64,000 nucleotides of DNA, from contig CM064868.1 in NCBI GenBank assembly GCA_032719365.1, positions 75,765,266-75,829,265 on the forward strand. The letters are read 5' to 3'. The stretch comes from Prinsepia uniflora. Lineage: Eukaryota > Streptophyta > Magnoliopsida > Rosales > Rosaceae. Positions within the stretch are counted from its first letter, which is position 1. The number at the start of each line of letters is the position of its first letter. Shown here piece by piece: positions 29,835 to 43,179 of this stretch. The notes under the pieces were generated by a model. It saw only the letters and a program-made list of their open reading frames with translations, had not been told where the DNA came from and ran no database searches. The translations under genes and the position numbers were made by a program.

Positions 29835-31640
29835 TGGTCCCACGTGGTTATGTGTCAGGTTGTTAGAGCTGACGTGTCAGTGACACGTGGCACTAGTCAG
29901 GGTGGGCCACGTGGCAGGTTATCAGACCTGTCAACGTTGACCGTAGTTGACTAGCATTGACTGTCGTTGACCAGCGTGTGTGAACTTTTACCAGCGCGTG
30001 AGGGCATTTGGGCACAAATTTCAAGGTGAAATTGACCATGTTCAAAAGGTTTCGATGATCTAAATCTAATGGTGGCGATTTCAGGTCGATCGGAGGTCGT
30101 GTGATAGGTCAATTGGAGGTTTTTAGCATCGAGAAGCGTGTTCAGGACACGTTGATTGTTCCGAGAGATTTGAGGGTTTATGATTAGAACTTTTATGGAT
30201 GGATAGTGACCCTTGAGTATGATTTGGACAGGTCCGGACGTCTTGGAGACTGTGGATAAGCTTTGAATTGGCTTATGACGTCGCGTTTTGGAGCGCGCAA
30301 CGTGGACCGACTATGAGTGGAATTTGTTTGATAAATGATGCATGCATAAGTGTTTTAAATACTTTATCATATGATTTGAGATGCATTAGTTGCAAGATGT
30401 TTTAAACACGATTTGGCATTTTCGTGGAAAATGCTATATGGCACTTATTTCGATAATTATGTTTATATGGTTGAATAATGTTTTATTTATCCGTTTTGAA
30501 TTATTTCACGGAAATACGTGAAATCGAGGATTTGGTAAGTGGTTTTGAATGATTTCACGAAGATGCGTGAAATCGGTATTTCGAGCTTGAGACTCAGTTG
30601 GTTTAAGGTTTGACTCAGAGTATAGTTAAAAGGGAAATTAAACCATGATTGAGTAATAAACTGATTTTTGGATTTGAAAATGAGATATCAGGCTTATGAC
30701 CCTATTGGAAAGATATTGGACTCTAGGAGTGAGTCCATGTGTATTGAAAACCATGTTTCAGGCCAAGGGCTCTATTGTGAAATGGGAACTAGACACTGAT
30801 TTTGTGAAATTTATGGAAATTGATTTTCGGTTGAGACCCTATGCGATATAACTGTTGTGATTTAAGAAACAACAGTTTTGAAAATGCGGTTTCATTGTTT
30901 TTATTATGACCATTCTCTGGGATTATAAGAGGGCCTCTAGTTCCGAATATGTTTCCCCGGAAAGGACTCTAAAGATAATGCTCGCCTCCGAGGTACAGAG
31001 AGGTCACGATGCGCCTGCTGTCTAGTAGCTGAGGGAGGCTCGACTTAGGAGTGCGGTATATGAGATTGATTGTTGATATGTTCACGACGATCTGGAGATT
31101 GTCGGCCGATGATGTGTTCACGATGACGTGCTCGGATCATAATGGTTCTTGAGCTTATGGGCACGCATTGCTGAGATTGGATAACATGACTGATGATGAC
31201 ATGAGATGTTGGATATGAGAATGGGTCCCGAGGTTTTTGAATTATGCTTTATGTCCAGAGATTTTAACATGTGTTAGTTTTACGATGAAAGTACTTGTTG
31301 TTCGTATGTACTATTTTATTGGAAATAAATGGTTTAAAAGTAATATGCATGCATGCTTTATAAAACGGAGGGTGAAAAGTATATTTTAAAAAAGGATTTT
31401 AATAAATACTTATTTTTTTCCACTCACACGTTTTGTTGTTTTTGACACCCTCCAAGTTGATCGCGGATACGGGCTGTAGTAGAGACCGAAACATCATATG
31501 CCGCAGCGCACACCACAGATCTTGGCGCACTACGGTAACCCCAAGTGGGTTACGGTTTTATCCCTGGTCTGGTACGTGATGTCAAGCAGGAGCATGACAC
31601 ATCCCGTGATAATCCAGGGGGATTGGGATGGGTCCTATCA

Positions 31641-31934
31641 GGGTAACTGGTCATCTATCATAGGTACACACCGGTGTGGTGTCGGCCTAAGGATACTCCA
31701 ACGCCTATATCAGTGTGGGTCTGTATGTATAAGGAGTAAGTGGTGAATAATAATTCGTAAGTAGATGTGAATAGTAAATCCTTAATTACCTTTATTGAGA
31801 AAATAATCCCTTTTGTATAAATGTAAAAATGATAATAAATATGTTCTTTAGATGTAGAAAAATATGCATTCATTGTGAGGCTGACACAGATCTTGATGAT
31901 GAAGGGAAGAGATTTGTCCACGTGTCAGATACTG
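31641..31934. other. Spacer between two LTRs
   Basis: AT-rich, no frame or motif recognised. It could be original host DNA or decayed interior of the preceding LTR's element. Confidence 0.4.
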
Positions 31935-33939
31935 GTCAACCCTTCCCCCGGGATTAGTGCGGGATGACCCTGCTCCCGTCTGACACGAAGTGTCAGACAA
32001 GGGATATTTCTGACCTTTGCCCTCCCGAGCTATCAGAGTACGCCAGGATCCAGAGGAGGTATGTGATATCTCGGTCTCTGCTACAGTCCACATCCGATGT
32101 CAACCTGAAGGGCAGTCAAAACATTAAAAACTGTGAGTGGACAAAACAAGAGTTTATAAAAACATTTCCATAAGAAGACATTTGTACCCTTCACAAAAAA
32201 GCATGCATGCATTCGAAAACCATTCATCCAGAAAAACCATAGGTGGGAACTAAGCCCAAAACCAAGATTGAAAGAACTATAATGAAAACGACCATACGGG
32301 CCACTGCCCAAATCCATAAGCATACATGAGCCACTGCTCAATCCTGTGCACACCTGTACACACCACATATCAAATCCATATATCATATATCATATATACA
32401 TATAAGTCACACAACCAATCCTGTCACGGTATCCAAAGCTACGCGCGTGCTACCCGGGTCTCAATCCGAGTCTTCTCAAAGTCAAGGTCAATGTCTGCAG
32501 ACCACTGATCCTACTCGGGGTATAGTAACCATAGCCTTCCTGAGAGTAAGGAACCCAACTGGGGGTGACTCCACTCAGTCTGTAACAACCCGTACCTTCG
32601 GGGAGGGTATAAATGTAATTTTTGTAAAGATTTGTATGAAAGGACGATTTTGCCCTTGTGAATAGTGCGTCAAAAGTTGACTTTTTGATTTATAGGTTGG
32701 ATGTAACGACCCGTCCCAAATTCCATGATTAGATTAGTGACTAATCACGATTAGTGAGGCTAATCTGTGATTAGTAGAGCGAAATCGGACGAACGATGCA
32801 AAATGACCGTTTTGCCCATAGTCGTGGCAAAACGTCGACTTTTCATTCGAGCGGTCAAACAGACTTTGACCAATGACCGTGACGTAGTTTAGGACGTCAC
32901 GAGTTCATAGACAGGTGGCACGTTCAATTCCGACGTTCGAGGAGGAAGTTATGACGTTCGGAAGTTTAGGGGCATTTTAGTAATTATGGTTAAAAAGGGC
33001 AAATGTTGACTTTTTGACAGGGAGGTCCGATGGCCGAGGGTCGAGGACTATTACGTAGATAAGGATGATAAGAATCCATAGGCAGGTGGCACGCTGAAAT
33101 CGGACTTCGAACGGGAGAGTTATAGGTCACGGAAGTTCGATTTCACTATGCACGAACTTCGAGACGGGACGATTTGGCGAAATCTGATTGGGCAGATATT
33201 TTGGTGGGTCCCATGGTCACTCATCCTATTGGCTAAATCCCCCAAAATGTGGATCTACTTAATCAAATAATATTATAATTATTATTATATAATTAATCTG
33301 TCCTACCATTAATCCTAACCATCCATTATCAATTAACCTTTTAATCCTCACCCTTCATCTCTCATCTGATCATCTTCATTCTCTTCATTTTCATTTCCCA
33401 CAAACCCGAAACCCCCCCCCCCCCCCTCCATATTCCTTCATTTTTCAAATACAACCCACACCACACCTCACCTTCCCTTATCTGAGCCATAAGTGACAGT
33501 GGGAGGAGTGTGAGAGGCTGAGGACGGAGAGGCTGGACGGTGGCCCGCGGTGGAGGCCACGCCGGAATGAACCCGTGAGGTAAGAAAATGTTCAAAAATT
33601 CGAAATTGGATTTTAATGTTTTTTACTCGATTCCATTAATTGGGTAAGGTTTCTAGGGATCCCAGGAGATGACTAGGATTGGTTTCGAGGTGTTGGACGG
33701 CCTGGAACAGCCGTGAACGGCAGGAGAAGTCACGGCCGCCATGGCTGGATTGAAGGTACAGGTTTTCGATTTCCTTTTTAAGTCATAGGACTATAGGTTA
33801 GGTTGAGACAAGTAGAATGGGACAAACGGGAGGAGAAATGGTGGCCGGAGTGAAGAGAACCGGCAGGGTCAAGCCGCGGGTCACGGCGACCCGGTTGCAG
33901 ACATTTGGGTCGACCCGACGAGAAGACGGGGATGACTGA

Positions 33940-34088
33940 TGACGTCATCCTGCTGACGTCATCATGTCAGGGATGACGTCAGCATTGTCAGGTCTGACAA
34001 TGTCAGCTGACATGTCAGAAAATGGGTCAATAGTAGTGTGACACGTGTCACTGTCAGGACTGTCAGTGATGACGTCATGCTGACGTCA
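33940..34088. promoter_or_regulatory. Cluster of five TGACGTCA palindromes in the solo LTR
   Basis: Copies begin at 33940, 33954, 33974, 34070 and 34081. The position just ahead of the sense donor-like box matches the cluster in the young chromovirus LTR. Confidence 0.7.
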
Positions 34089-34799
34089 GCATCAGGTACT
34101 GTAGCAGCGTTGACCCACGCGTTGACCAGGCGCGTGGGGGCGCGTGTGAACAGTATTTTGTGTGGGCCCAGGGTCATTTTAATGGTTTCGACGATCCGGA
34201 TCCAATGGCGATGGTTTCGGGTCGATCAGAGATCGTTAAGTTGGTCAAATTGAGGTTTTTCACCTTGGGAAACGTGTACGGGACACGTTGACTTTTCCGG
34301 AAAAGTTTATGGTTCTTAATATGGACTTGTATAGGTTAATAGTAACCTTTGGATATGGTTTGGACAGGTCAGGATTATCCGGAGAGGTCGGATTGGCTCG
34401 GGAGAGTCGTATGGCACACAAATTGAGACGACAGCTCGGACGGTCTGTGAGTGGACTTTGTTTTCTAAATTGGTGCATGCATAAATGTTTATTATATGTT
34501 TTAAATGCTTGTTTGTAATGCCATGGGTGCATTTGTATGTGGTTACGTATAAGCACGTATTTCGAGGTTTCGGCCTTATACGGTGCTTATACGGGTCTGT
34601 ATCTCTGTATTGATTTAAATGAACTGGATTTGAATTTCAAAAGGATAAACTCGGGTATGAGACCCATTTGGTTTTGTCTCGGGCATATGACCTCAGATTC
34701 CGGGCACGGTGCCCAGCTGATGTCCTATGTTCGGGGCACGAGACCCAGTCACTTTACGGTTTTGATTTCAGGTCAGGGAACCTTAAATGGATTCCCAGG

Positions 34800-35030
34800 T
34801 TCATGACGGTTTATGGGAACCAGCATGAACCCTTGTTATGGTATCGTGGTTCATAACGGTTTATAGGAACCGGCATGAACCCTTGTTGGTTATTACGGTA
34901 CATGACGGTTTATGGGAACCGGCATGCTACCTGGTTATGTTATTACGGTACTTGACGGTTTATGGGAACCGGCATGTTACCTTGGTTAGAGATATTATGG
35001 ATCATGACGGTTCAGGGGAACCGGGCATGG
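34800..35030. repeat. About 50-bp tandem repeat, five copies
   Basis: Each unit holds CATGACGGTTTATGGGAACC followed by GGCATG. Copies begin near 34801, 34851, 34900, 34950 and 35002. This family uses a different repeat where the related LTRs carry the GAGTTTAAAGACTC block. Confidence 0.85.
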
Positions 35031-37701
35031 ATATTATGTTATGTATATATATGTTCATCTACCTTCCTTTACTTCTATTATCTCCTCTGGGGAGGGTCGT
35101 TGGCCTGGGTGGACCCCGGAGTAGTCACGGAGCACCGACTGAGTGGAGTCACCCCCCAGTTGGGTTCCTTACTCTCAGGAAGGCTATGGTTACTATTACC
35201 TCGGGTAGGGTCAGTGGTCTGCGGACATTGACCTTGACTTTGAGAAGACTCGGATTGAGACCCGGGTAGCACCCGCGTAGCTTTGGATACCGTGACAGGA
35301 TTGGTTGTGTGACTTATATGTATATATGATATATGATATGATATATGAGATTTGATATGTGGTGTGCACATGTGTGCACAGGATTTGGGCAGTGGCCCGT
35401 ATGGTCGATTTCATGGTGGTCCTTTCGACCTTGGTTTATATTCTGTTTTGGGCTTAGTTCCCACATATGGTTTCCATTTGGTTAAATGGTTTTCGAATGC
35501 ATGCATGCTTTTTAGTGAAGGGTACAAATGTCTTCTTATTAAATGTTTTTATAAACTCTTTGTTTTGTCCACTCACAGTTTTTAATGTTTTGACTGCCCT
35601 TCAGGTTGACATCAGATTGTGGACTGTAGCAGAGACCGAGATATCACATACCTCCTCCGGATCCTGGCGTACTCTGATAGCCCGGGAGGGCAAAGGTCGG
35701 AAATATCCCTTGTCTGACACTTCGTGTCAGACGGGAGCAGGGTCATCCCGCACTAATCCCGGGGGGATTGGGATGGGTCCTATCATTGGATGAGTGTTGA
35801 CCATTGACCGTGACGTAGTTTAAGACGTCACGAGTCCGTAGACAGGTGGCATGTCCGATTCGGACAATCGGAGAAAAAGTTATGACGTTCGGAAGATTGA
35901 GGGAGTTACCGTAATTTTGACTAATCGAGGAAAATGTTGACTTTTTCTTGGACTTGTGATTTTCAAGTAGACCGAGGGCCGTTAGATAGGTCTCGACGTC
36001 CTGAGTACAACGACAGGCGGCACACTGTCATCGGACGTCAGACGAAATAGTTACGGGTCTGGAACGTTTGAGGGTAAAACGGTAATTTTTATAACTAGGG
36101 GCAATTTGGTCTTTTCCCCTCAGCCTAATCAGATCAGAGCAAGTGGCAATAGTGGATTGGGATATTTGTTCTCTGTCCATGGGAATGTGGACACGTGGGA
36201 GAGAACTAGAGGGTTCTAGGCATATCTAAAATGTGCACGGCCACAAATTGTCCAATTTGATCCCCGTGCATTTGGCTTCGACACAGAGAAACAGAGAGGA
36301 ATAAATTGTGCGTGTTCGATCGATTCAGTGTGAGGGTGAGTGGGTTGTGAATTGAAAGAGTGACAGAGAGACAAGAGTGAGCTGCTGATCATATTTTGAA
36401 GTGGAATCGTGCACGGAGACACGACGGTGGACGGCTGGAATTTCAGGGAAAAACAGAGAGACGGTGGACTGTGGCGGTGGTTGTGCCGTGTGGTGGCTCA
36501 AACCAAGACAAGAGGAGGCTCAGGTGACAGCAGGGAACCCAACGAGCACCGTGGCACGCGGCGGTGCACACGGCGGAGACAGAATCGAAGGTATACCCCG
36601 ATTCCCCTGTTTTCCCGTTTTTCTTATTTTCCAAAGTCGTGGACTTAGGGCTAGAGTCGAGGGATTTGGAGGTCAGGGTGAGACTCCTGGAGGTCCCAGG
36701 AGTCGTTTGAGTGTGGTACCGTGCCGGGGGAGGATCTAGGCGGCCGGCGGCCAAAACAGGGCTCACAAGCCGTCTGTTTCGAAGACGAAGTCGAGGGGTT
36801 TTAGGCCGTGATTCTTCGATTTTAGGACGAGATTAGATTGCTAAGGACTGGACGAGGCTATTGGGATTGAAAGGAACTGAAATGGTGGAGGAATTACAGA
36901 GAACCGGTCACGCCGGTTCAACACAGTTGAACTTGGTGACTCGAGGTTGAAGATGCACTGTAGCAGGCGCGTGAGGCCCACGCGCAGCCACTTTGGGCGG
37001 CGCGTGGAGGCACGTAGGGAGGATTCCGGCCAAACTTCCAACATGGTTTTGGTTCTAAATGTCCTAAGGAAGCCATTGGTGTGATTTTCGGGTTAATCGG
37101 ATGATGTTATGAGATAGTTCGAGAATCCGGACGGTTAGGGTCTAAGATTAAAATATGAATAAATTCCCGAAAAAATTGGGGAAATTAGGGTTAGTATCTT
37201 TGATGTATTTGTGACCCTATTTGGTGCATATTGACAGGACGGGAGAAGCCTGAGACAGTCGAGGAGCGCACGGAGCGCGATTGACTCGTTCAGATTTGTG
37301 AGTGGACTCTTTCTTTTCTTTCAAGCATGCCTAACTGTTTTTAATTATGTTTTATTATTTTAAGTATGTTTTTATGTTTTTTTTTATATGTGATTGTTAT
37401 GCTTGCACGTTTTTTGAGGCATTTTCGGATTTTCGCACGTGTTTCGAAAAAAGTTGGATTTCAGATTTTGATGCCATACTTAGGGATTTCAATTATAATT
37501 GTTTTCTGATGATGATAAATGGATTATGAAACATGATTTTGATAGGTTTTGGTTTAAAAAGTGGATTTCTGGATTTGGGTTCGGAATGACGGTTTTGAAC
37601 GCCGGAAGGGCTTCGAACCGGGGATTTCGAATTCGAGTTTGGCTATGGATTTAGAAATGGTTTTACATTAAATTTGGATTGGATTTGCTGGATCTGGATA
37701 T

Positions 37702-37879
37702 GGGTTTAAAGACCCGGATGTTCTGATGGATGGGGGACGGGCCCGGATTGAGTTTGAAGACTCGGGAGTTTAAAGACTCGGACATTTATGATATTATCCC
37801 CATAGGCCTATTGAGTTTAAAGACTCGGGAGTTTAAGACTCGGATTACATTTGAGGCCTGGTTGAGTTTAAAGACTCGG
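37702..37879. repeat. GAGTTTAAAGACTC repeat block
   Basis: GGGTTTAAAGACCC followed by five copies or near copies of GAGTTTAAAGACTC, at the same place as in the complete element's LTRs. Confidence 0.85.
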
Positions 37880-38490
37880 AAAGACCCAGCAGGTTTGATC
37901 AGACGTGGTTTTAATGTAGTGGTTTACGAAATACATTATATCGCTGATGTTGTGGTTTCAGAATATTCGTTAGGCATGCATGTTTTCAAAACGGAGGGAA
38001 CAAATATTATTATTATTTTTCCTTAACTCTGATTCTGATGATAAACTGTTTTTGAAACTTTTATTTATTCTAGCCCACTCACACTTTTTGGTTTTAAATT
38101 TTCTCTCCAGGTCGTGGTGATAGCGTTGGGGTGAACGTTGAGGCAGGAATCGAGGCATAGAGCTTTTGACGTTCTTCCGTTGCGAGATTAGCATAGTAGG
38201 ATTTTGTGCCCATTTTGTAGAACTATGCTCTGACTGACAGTTGTATTATATTTACTCCTTCGTCTGATAGTTATGCTTATGGTGGTATTAAGGTTATTTG
38301 GTACTTAAGTGTGATTGTCAGACGGGAGCAGGGTTCGTCCCGGGTATCGAGTTGATATTTGGGACGGGTCCTGACACAGTCGGTGCTCCGTGGCTACTCC
38401 GGGGTCCACCCAGGCCAACGACCCTCCCCGGAGGAAATAATAGAAGTAAAGGAAGGTATATGAACATATATATACATAGCACAAATATCC

Positions 38491-38745
38491 ATGCGGGTTC
38501 CCCTGAACCGTCATGATCCATAATATCCATTCCATTCATATATATATATATAACATCCTCCATGCCCGGTTCCCATAAACCGTCATGTACCACAATAACA
38601 TAACCAGGGTTCATGCCGGTTCCCATAAACTGTCATGTACCAAAATAACATAACCTGGGTTCATGCCGGTCCACATAATCCGTCATGAACCACGATACCA
38701 TAACAAGGGTTCATCCGATTCCCATAAACCGTCATGAACCGGGAA
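38491..38745. repeat. Tandem repeat, minus-strand version of the 50-bp unit
   Basis: Units of GGTTCATGCCGGTTCCCATA followed by AACCGTCATG, about 50 bp apart, four to five copies. They are the reverse complement of the repeat at 34800-35030, as expected for an inverted LTR of the same family. Confidence 0.8.
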
Positions 38746-40576
38746 ATCCATTTAAGGTTCCCTGACCTGAAATCAAAACCGTAAGGTAACCTGAGTCTCG
38801 TGCCCGAACATAGGACATCAGCTGGGCACCGTGCCCGATATCTGAGGTCATATGCCCGAGAAAAAACCAAATGGGTCTCATACCCGAATTTATCCTTTTG
38901 AAAATCCAAATCCAAATCATTTAAACCAGTAAAGAAATACCGACCCGTATAGGCACCGTATAGGGCCGAAACCTCGAAATACGTGCCTATACATAACCAC
39001 ATACAAATGCACCATGGCATCATCAAACATGTAATAAAACATATAATAAACATTTATGCATGCACCAATTTAGAAAACAAGGTCCACTCACAGACCGTCC
39101 GAGCTGCCGCCTCGATTTGCGTGTCGTAGGCTCTCCCGAGCCGATCACTATCACCGGGACTCCCAAACTTGTCCAAATTGTAATAGAAGATTACTAACTA
39201 CTTACTTAACCTCCCATTAAATCCCCGTAATTTTCCCGAACTTTTAACTATTTTTAAACCGACCCTAAACCTTCTGATGCCCCAAAACATATCGAAACGA
39301 TGTCCGATTGACGCGAGACTAGTCCCAAAATCTTCGTTACATCGAATAGAAGATTTCATATGTTGAACATTTCCCCAAATTATGGCCCACGCACCCTCAC
39401 GCGCTCCAAGAGTGCACAGATCACTATTCATCATCATCAACCTCAGAAAACCGGTTTTACTGTACTGGACCGGCCGGTTACTGTGCTGAACCGGCGTGAC
39501 CGATTCAGCGATTTTCCCCCTTCGTTTTGGTCCGATTTCAACCCCAATAAATCCTATAATTCCTATTTTCATGTTTCCTATCTATCCCAATCATCAAAAC
39601 TACCTAAAAACCGCATAAACCCATGGTTCCATTTTTGAACCATACGGTTCAAATGTCCAAAACTCTCCCATGGCTGCCTAGCCATCCCAAGCTTCCTACA
39701 ACCTTCCTAACATGTCCCTAGCAACCTAATGGACTCATTAAAACCATTAAAAACCAACCATAACAATAAAAATGGAAAAATGGATCAAAATAGCTTAACC
39801 GGGTACCTCACGGCTTCGTGGCTCCACCGCCCACCGCAGCGCCGTCCTGGGCCGGCCACCATGTCCTCCTGTCTTCCCTCACTCCCTGGTCTTCCCAGCT
39901 GATCATAGGTCGAAGGTTGGATGGGTTTTGGGTGAATGGTTTGGGTGAGATCGAGTAATGGGAGGGGTGTGTGTGTTTGAATGAAGAAATGGAATGGAAT
40001 GCACGGTGCATGAATCAATTTGGGTGTCCATTGGATGGGTGACACTTGTCAATCATCCATTGGGCATCAGGACAAATATCTGGGCCCACTAGATTCCAAA
40101 AGTGAACTCGTCTCGTAATTCGTGTAATAGTGCACTTGAACTTCCGTGAACCGTAACTTCGCCGTCGAACGTTCGAATTCGACGTGCCGCCTGTCTATGA
40201 ATTCATATCGTCCTTATCTACATAATGGTACTCGGTCCTCGGCCATCGGACATCCTGGTCAAAAAGTCAACTATTTACTCCTTTTTAACCATAATTACCA
40301 AAATGCCCCTAAACTTCCGAACGTCATAACTTCCTCCTCGAACGTCGGAATTGAACGTGCCACCTGTCTATGAACTCATGACGTCATGAACTACGTCATG
40401 ATCATCGATCAAAGTCCATTTGTCCGCCCGATTGAAAAGCCAACGTTTTGCCACGCATAGTGACAAAACGGTCATTTTGCATCGTTCGTCCGATTTCGCC
40501 TAACTAATCATAGATTAACCTCACTAATCGTGATTAGTTACTAATCTAATCTTGGAATTTGGGACAGGTCGTTACA

Positions 40577-43179
40577 TTGTTTATTAATGTGGACTTGGAC
40601 TCCTTGAGCTTATCAAGGTGCGTTGGGTTATAGGTATTGGGCTCAACTGATGTGGTATCAACACAATACATTGTCTTCTTCATTAATAAAAAGCACACTT
40701 TTTTGAAATGTTTGAGGAATGTAAACTTATATGTTTCTAAAAGCTCTTATTCTCAACTTTTTAAACAACGAAACATATATGATTGAATGCATAAAAAATT
40801 TGTACAATTGAATGCATATACAGTTTTTAAATTGTAGGGTCATGGGTGATGGGTATGTATGCACGTTCAAACTTGGAAATCAGAATGATAAATACAAGAA
40901 CATGTAGACTAAAATTTATTAGACGAAAGAAGTCCAACCAAAGCATCAAAACATGTTACAAATGACCCCAACATATATTAAGGGTGACTCTAATATGGCT
41001 GGATATATCATCTTATTTGTAGGTTACAAGTATTAAACACCCATAAATGCGTCTACCCCTCCTTAAGCCTCCCTAGTCCCTACAACCTACATATAAATAT
41101 TATATGCCTATTCTACCCCAAAAATAATACACGGTTTCCAATGCCCTCCTTCACTAGCATGAAATCATTTATTAGATCAATCTCAATATAAATACCAAGA
41201 TAAACCTTTCCATGTCTTAATTAACCAAAATTTGGTACGACCGATAAATAATAGAGCATGATGAAAATCATCTCCAAGAACATACTAAATTGAATGCAAA
41301 AACTATATGTAGCGTAAGTCTATGGCCTGACCTCATCTTACTGGAATATATAGTTACAAGTCCAAATATGAACACAGCTGCTTGAAATAAAAAAAGTCCT
41401 TGTATGATAAACATTTTTGCTTTAAATTTACGACACATTCAAAAACTGATGCAGATTAGGATCAAACATGAACATCTTTGCTTCAAGTAACTGATGCAGA
41501 TTGGGATAAAATATGAACATCTTTGCTTCAGAGTTACGACTTATTCAACGTATTTCACAAACCAATGCAGACTTGGATCAAAGACAACATATTTCACAAA
41601 CAGATGCAAACTTGGATCAAGTTGCAGACTCTAATGGTAAGCAACTCATCCTTCCAAAAACTTCAGCTTGATACACGCAAGAACTTCACATCAGCCAGTT
41701 CATGCCGGCAAAGAAGATTAGAAAAGTCATCGCAATTACATAGCTTAAGGTTCAAAGCATCTAACACACAAATCTCTTTCAGATGCAGCATTCATTTCAA
41801 TCTGCAAAATACCACCGCAATGCTGAGGGTTCTAAGTATCTAACACACGATCTCTCACATGCAGCATTCATTTCAAACTGGGAACTACCAAATACATAGC
41901 ACATAAGATGCGGTAGGGATGCAAGGATTCGAACCTTGATCTTCTCGGGTACATCTTACAACATGCATTGTGCAAATTACAAGACGAGAAGCAGTGAGAA
42001 GCTCTACCTTTTTGAGCTACATCCCTTTAAACCTAAACTAACAAACAAACAAGGAGCAGACAATAAACATGCCACAATAAATCAGTGAAACTCATCAAGC
42101 TTAGTTTTGACATGCATACATACATACATAGTATTTCAAACCTAACACAAGCGCTAGTTACAAAAATATAACAGATTGTAAACAGGAAACTGAAATAAAT
42201 TCAAGAAATTCAATCGGCAAACTACACATTAAATAAACCTAAAATCGGTATCCATGCTTTCAGAAGCCAAACCGGTAAAAGAAGGAAATACAAAACTACA
42301 CTCGGATATGCTGCATTCAGAAAACCAAACCAGTAAGATACTATACGAAACTACATAACTAAAAGAGAGGCGCAAACATTCCAAGACAGCTTTATGAAGA
42401 GATCAATAGAAGGAGAGAGCAGTATCAACCAGGACTCTACTCGCCATGCACATCCTTACCTAACAGAGTTTTGAGATTCCATCATAGCCACAAATGTTAC
42501 CAAACAAATAAGAAATCGTTGAACCAAAAAAAAAAAAACAAAAAATTAGCCGATCACGACATTTTATCAATATTAGTTGAAATATATCAATACTGAATAT
42601 TAGATGCATAACATACCATACTTGCAAGAAAATTCATGACATCTAGAAAATCAGATTTGACATGCCTCAAAATTTCTATGAAGTTAATTTAATTAATTTA
42701 CTTTCACGACATTTTGCTTGGTAAAAAGCTTTTGCATGCAATAAGTAAAATTATTAACTATAAAATCAACAAACATTAAAGAAATAAAAAAAATAAAGGA
42801 ATCAAATCACGTGATGATAGGACGAAAACCAACAGCTAGAACACATATTGGGGGTTAAGAAAACCGCAGTTCATTGTAAGATTAGTTCACTGAAGAATTG
42901 CTACTTTAACATATAAATTTTCTAATTTTAGGAAAAGGTTTTTGCCCGCCATAAAGCACACAACAAACATACCAACTCGCATAAAAAATAAAAAATAAAC
43001 AAAGCCAGATTATGTCATGAGAAAAAAAGAATATCACAGGGAAGAGAGGGAATCTGCACAAGTAAAACAAGAATATAGAAACAAAGGACAAAAGAAAACA
43101 CTGATGAAAATACAGAGGAAAAAAACACTGATGAAAAATACTATAATTAAAAAACAAAAAACACTATAAACAAAAATCA
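40577..43179. other. AT-rich unique-looking DNA, no gene recognised
   Basis: No long frame or known motif. It holds small direct duplications: a 45-bp unit starting CTGATGCAGATT at 41446 and 41491, a 41-bp unit around 41545-41625, and a pair containing ATGCAGCATTCATTTCAA near 41780 and 41855. A tRNA-like sequence lies at 41916-42025. Confidence 0.5.
41916..42025 (-). tRNA. tRNA-like sequence (intron-bearing tRNA, pseudogene or SINE head)
   Basis: In sense it starts GGGATGTAGCTCA and ends in a perfect T-arm CAAGG-TTCGAAT-CCTTG followed by CATCCC, which pairs with the first seven bases (one G-U). A D-arm GCTC/GAGC is present, so both Pol III A-box and B-box sequences are there. The total of 110 bases is too long for a plain tRNA; an anticodon stem TTCTC/GAGAA would enclose about 49 bases, so an intron or insertion is required and no normal anticodon loop is evident. 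The first half resembles plant tRNA-Ala. Confidence 0.5.

Larger units (their letters stand above)
18280..31640 (+). repeat. Old plus-strand LTR split by a complete element
   Basis: The LTR starts at 18280 after a polypurine tract, is broken at 19472/29840 by the intact element, and ends about 31640 in GGGTCCTATCA. Without the insertion it is about 2994 bp. It carries the perfect palindrome at 18636-18661 and TGAGTGGAA (30314-30322) paired with TTCCACTCA (31418-31426). A weak TGGT..CATAGGT primer-site-like string after 31650 is not enough to say whether an interior follows. Confidence 0.75.
32702..35785 (+). mobile_element. Solo LTR, 3084 bp, TSD TTGGA
   Basis: It runs TGTAACGACCCGTCCC to GGGTCCTATCA and is flanked by TTGGA (32697-32701, 35786-35790). 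Features in order: an AT-rich TATA-like stretch near 33270-33295, a run of 15 C (33412-33426), a TGACGTCA cluster, CTGTGAGTGGAC (34445-34456), GCATGC (34475-34480), a 50-bp tandem repeat, GCATGC (35499-35508), GTCCACTCACAG (35567-35578) and CCCTTCAG|GTTGAC. Confidence 0.95.
32581..38376 (+). mobile_element. Solo LTR, TSD CAGTC, itself split by another solo LTR
   Basis: It starts TGTAACAACCCGTACC at 32581 and ends GGTCCTGACA at 38376, with CAGTC on both sides (32576-32580, 38377-38381). After removing the inner insertion it is about 2707 bp. It is a diverged relative of the LTRs of the complete element, sharing the GAGTTTAAAGACTC block and the CCTCCAG|GTCGTGG site near 38107. Confidence 0.93.
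31935..40576 (-). repeat. Minus-strand LTR split by a nest of two solo LTRs
   Basis: Parts 31935-32580 and 38382-40576 join to give an LTR of about 2.8 kb whose sense start is TGTAACGACCTGTCCC (complement ending 40576). The inner end is blurred; 31935 is approximate. It is the same family as the solo LTR at 32702-35785 but in the opposite direction. Boxes GTCCACTCACAG (39082-39093) and CTGTGAGTGGAC (32131-32142) match over 12 bp; the palindrome is at 40033-40058. No interior or target duplication was found, so solo or fragment status is open. Confidence 0.78.

Noticed and set aside
31650..31680. Degenerate primer binding site after the old plus-strand LTR
   Set aside because: Only about 12 of 18 bases fit and no interior domain follows; not enough to call.
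33412..33426. Run of 15 C as a functional G-quadruplex
   Set aside because: A homopolymer in an LTR leader; likely slippage, with no other evidence.
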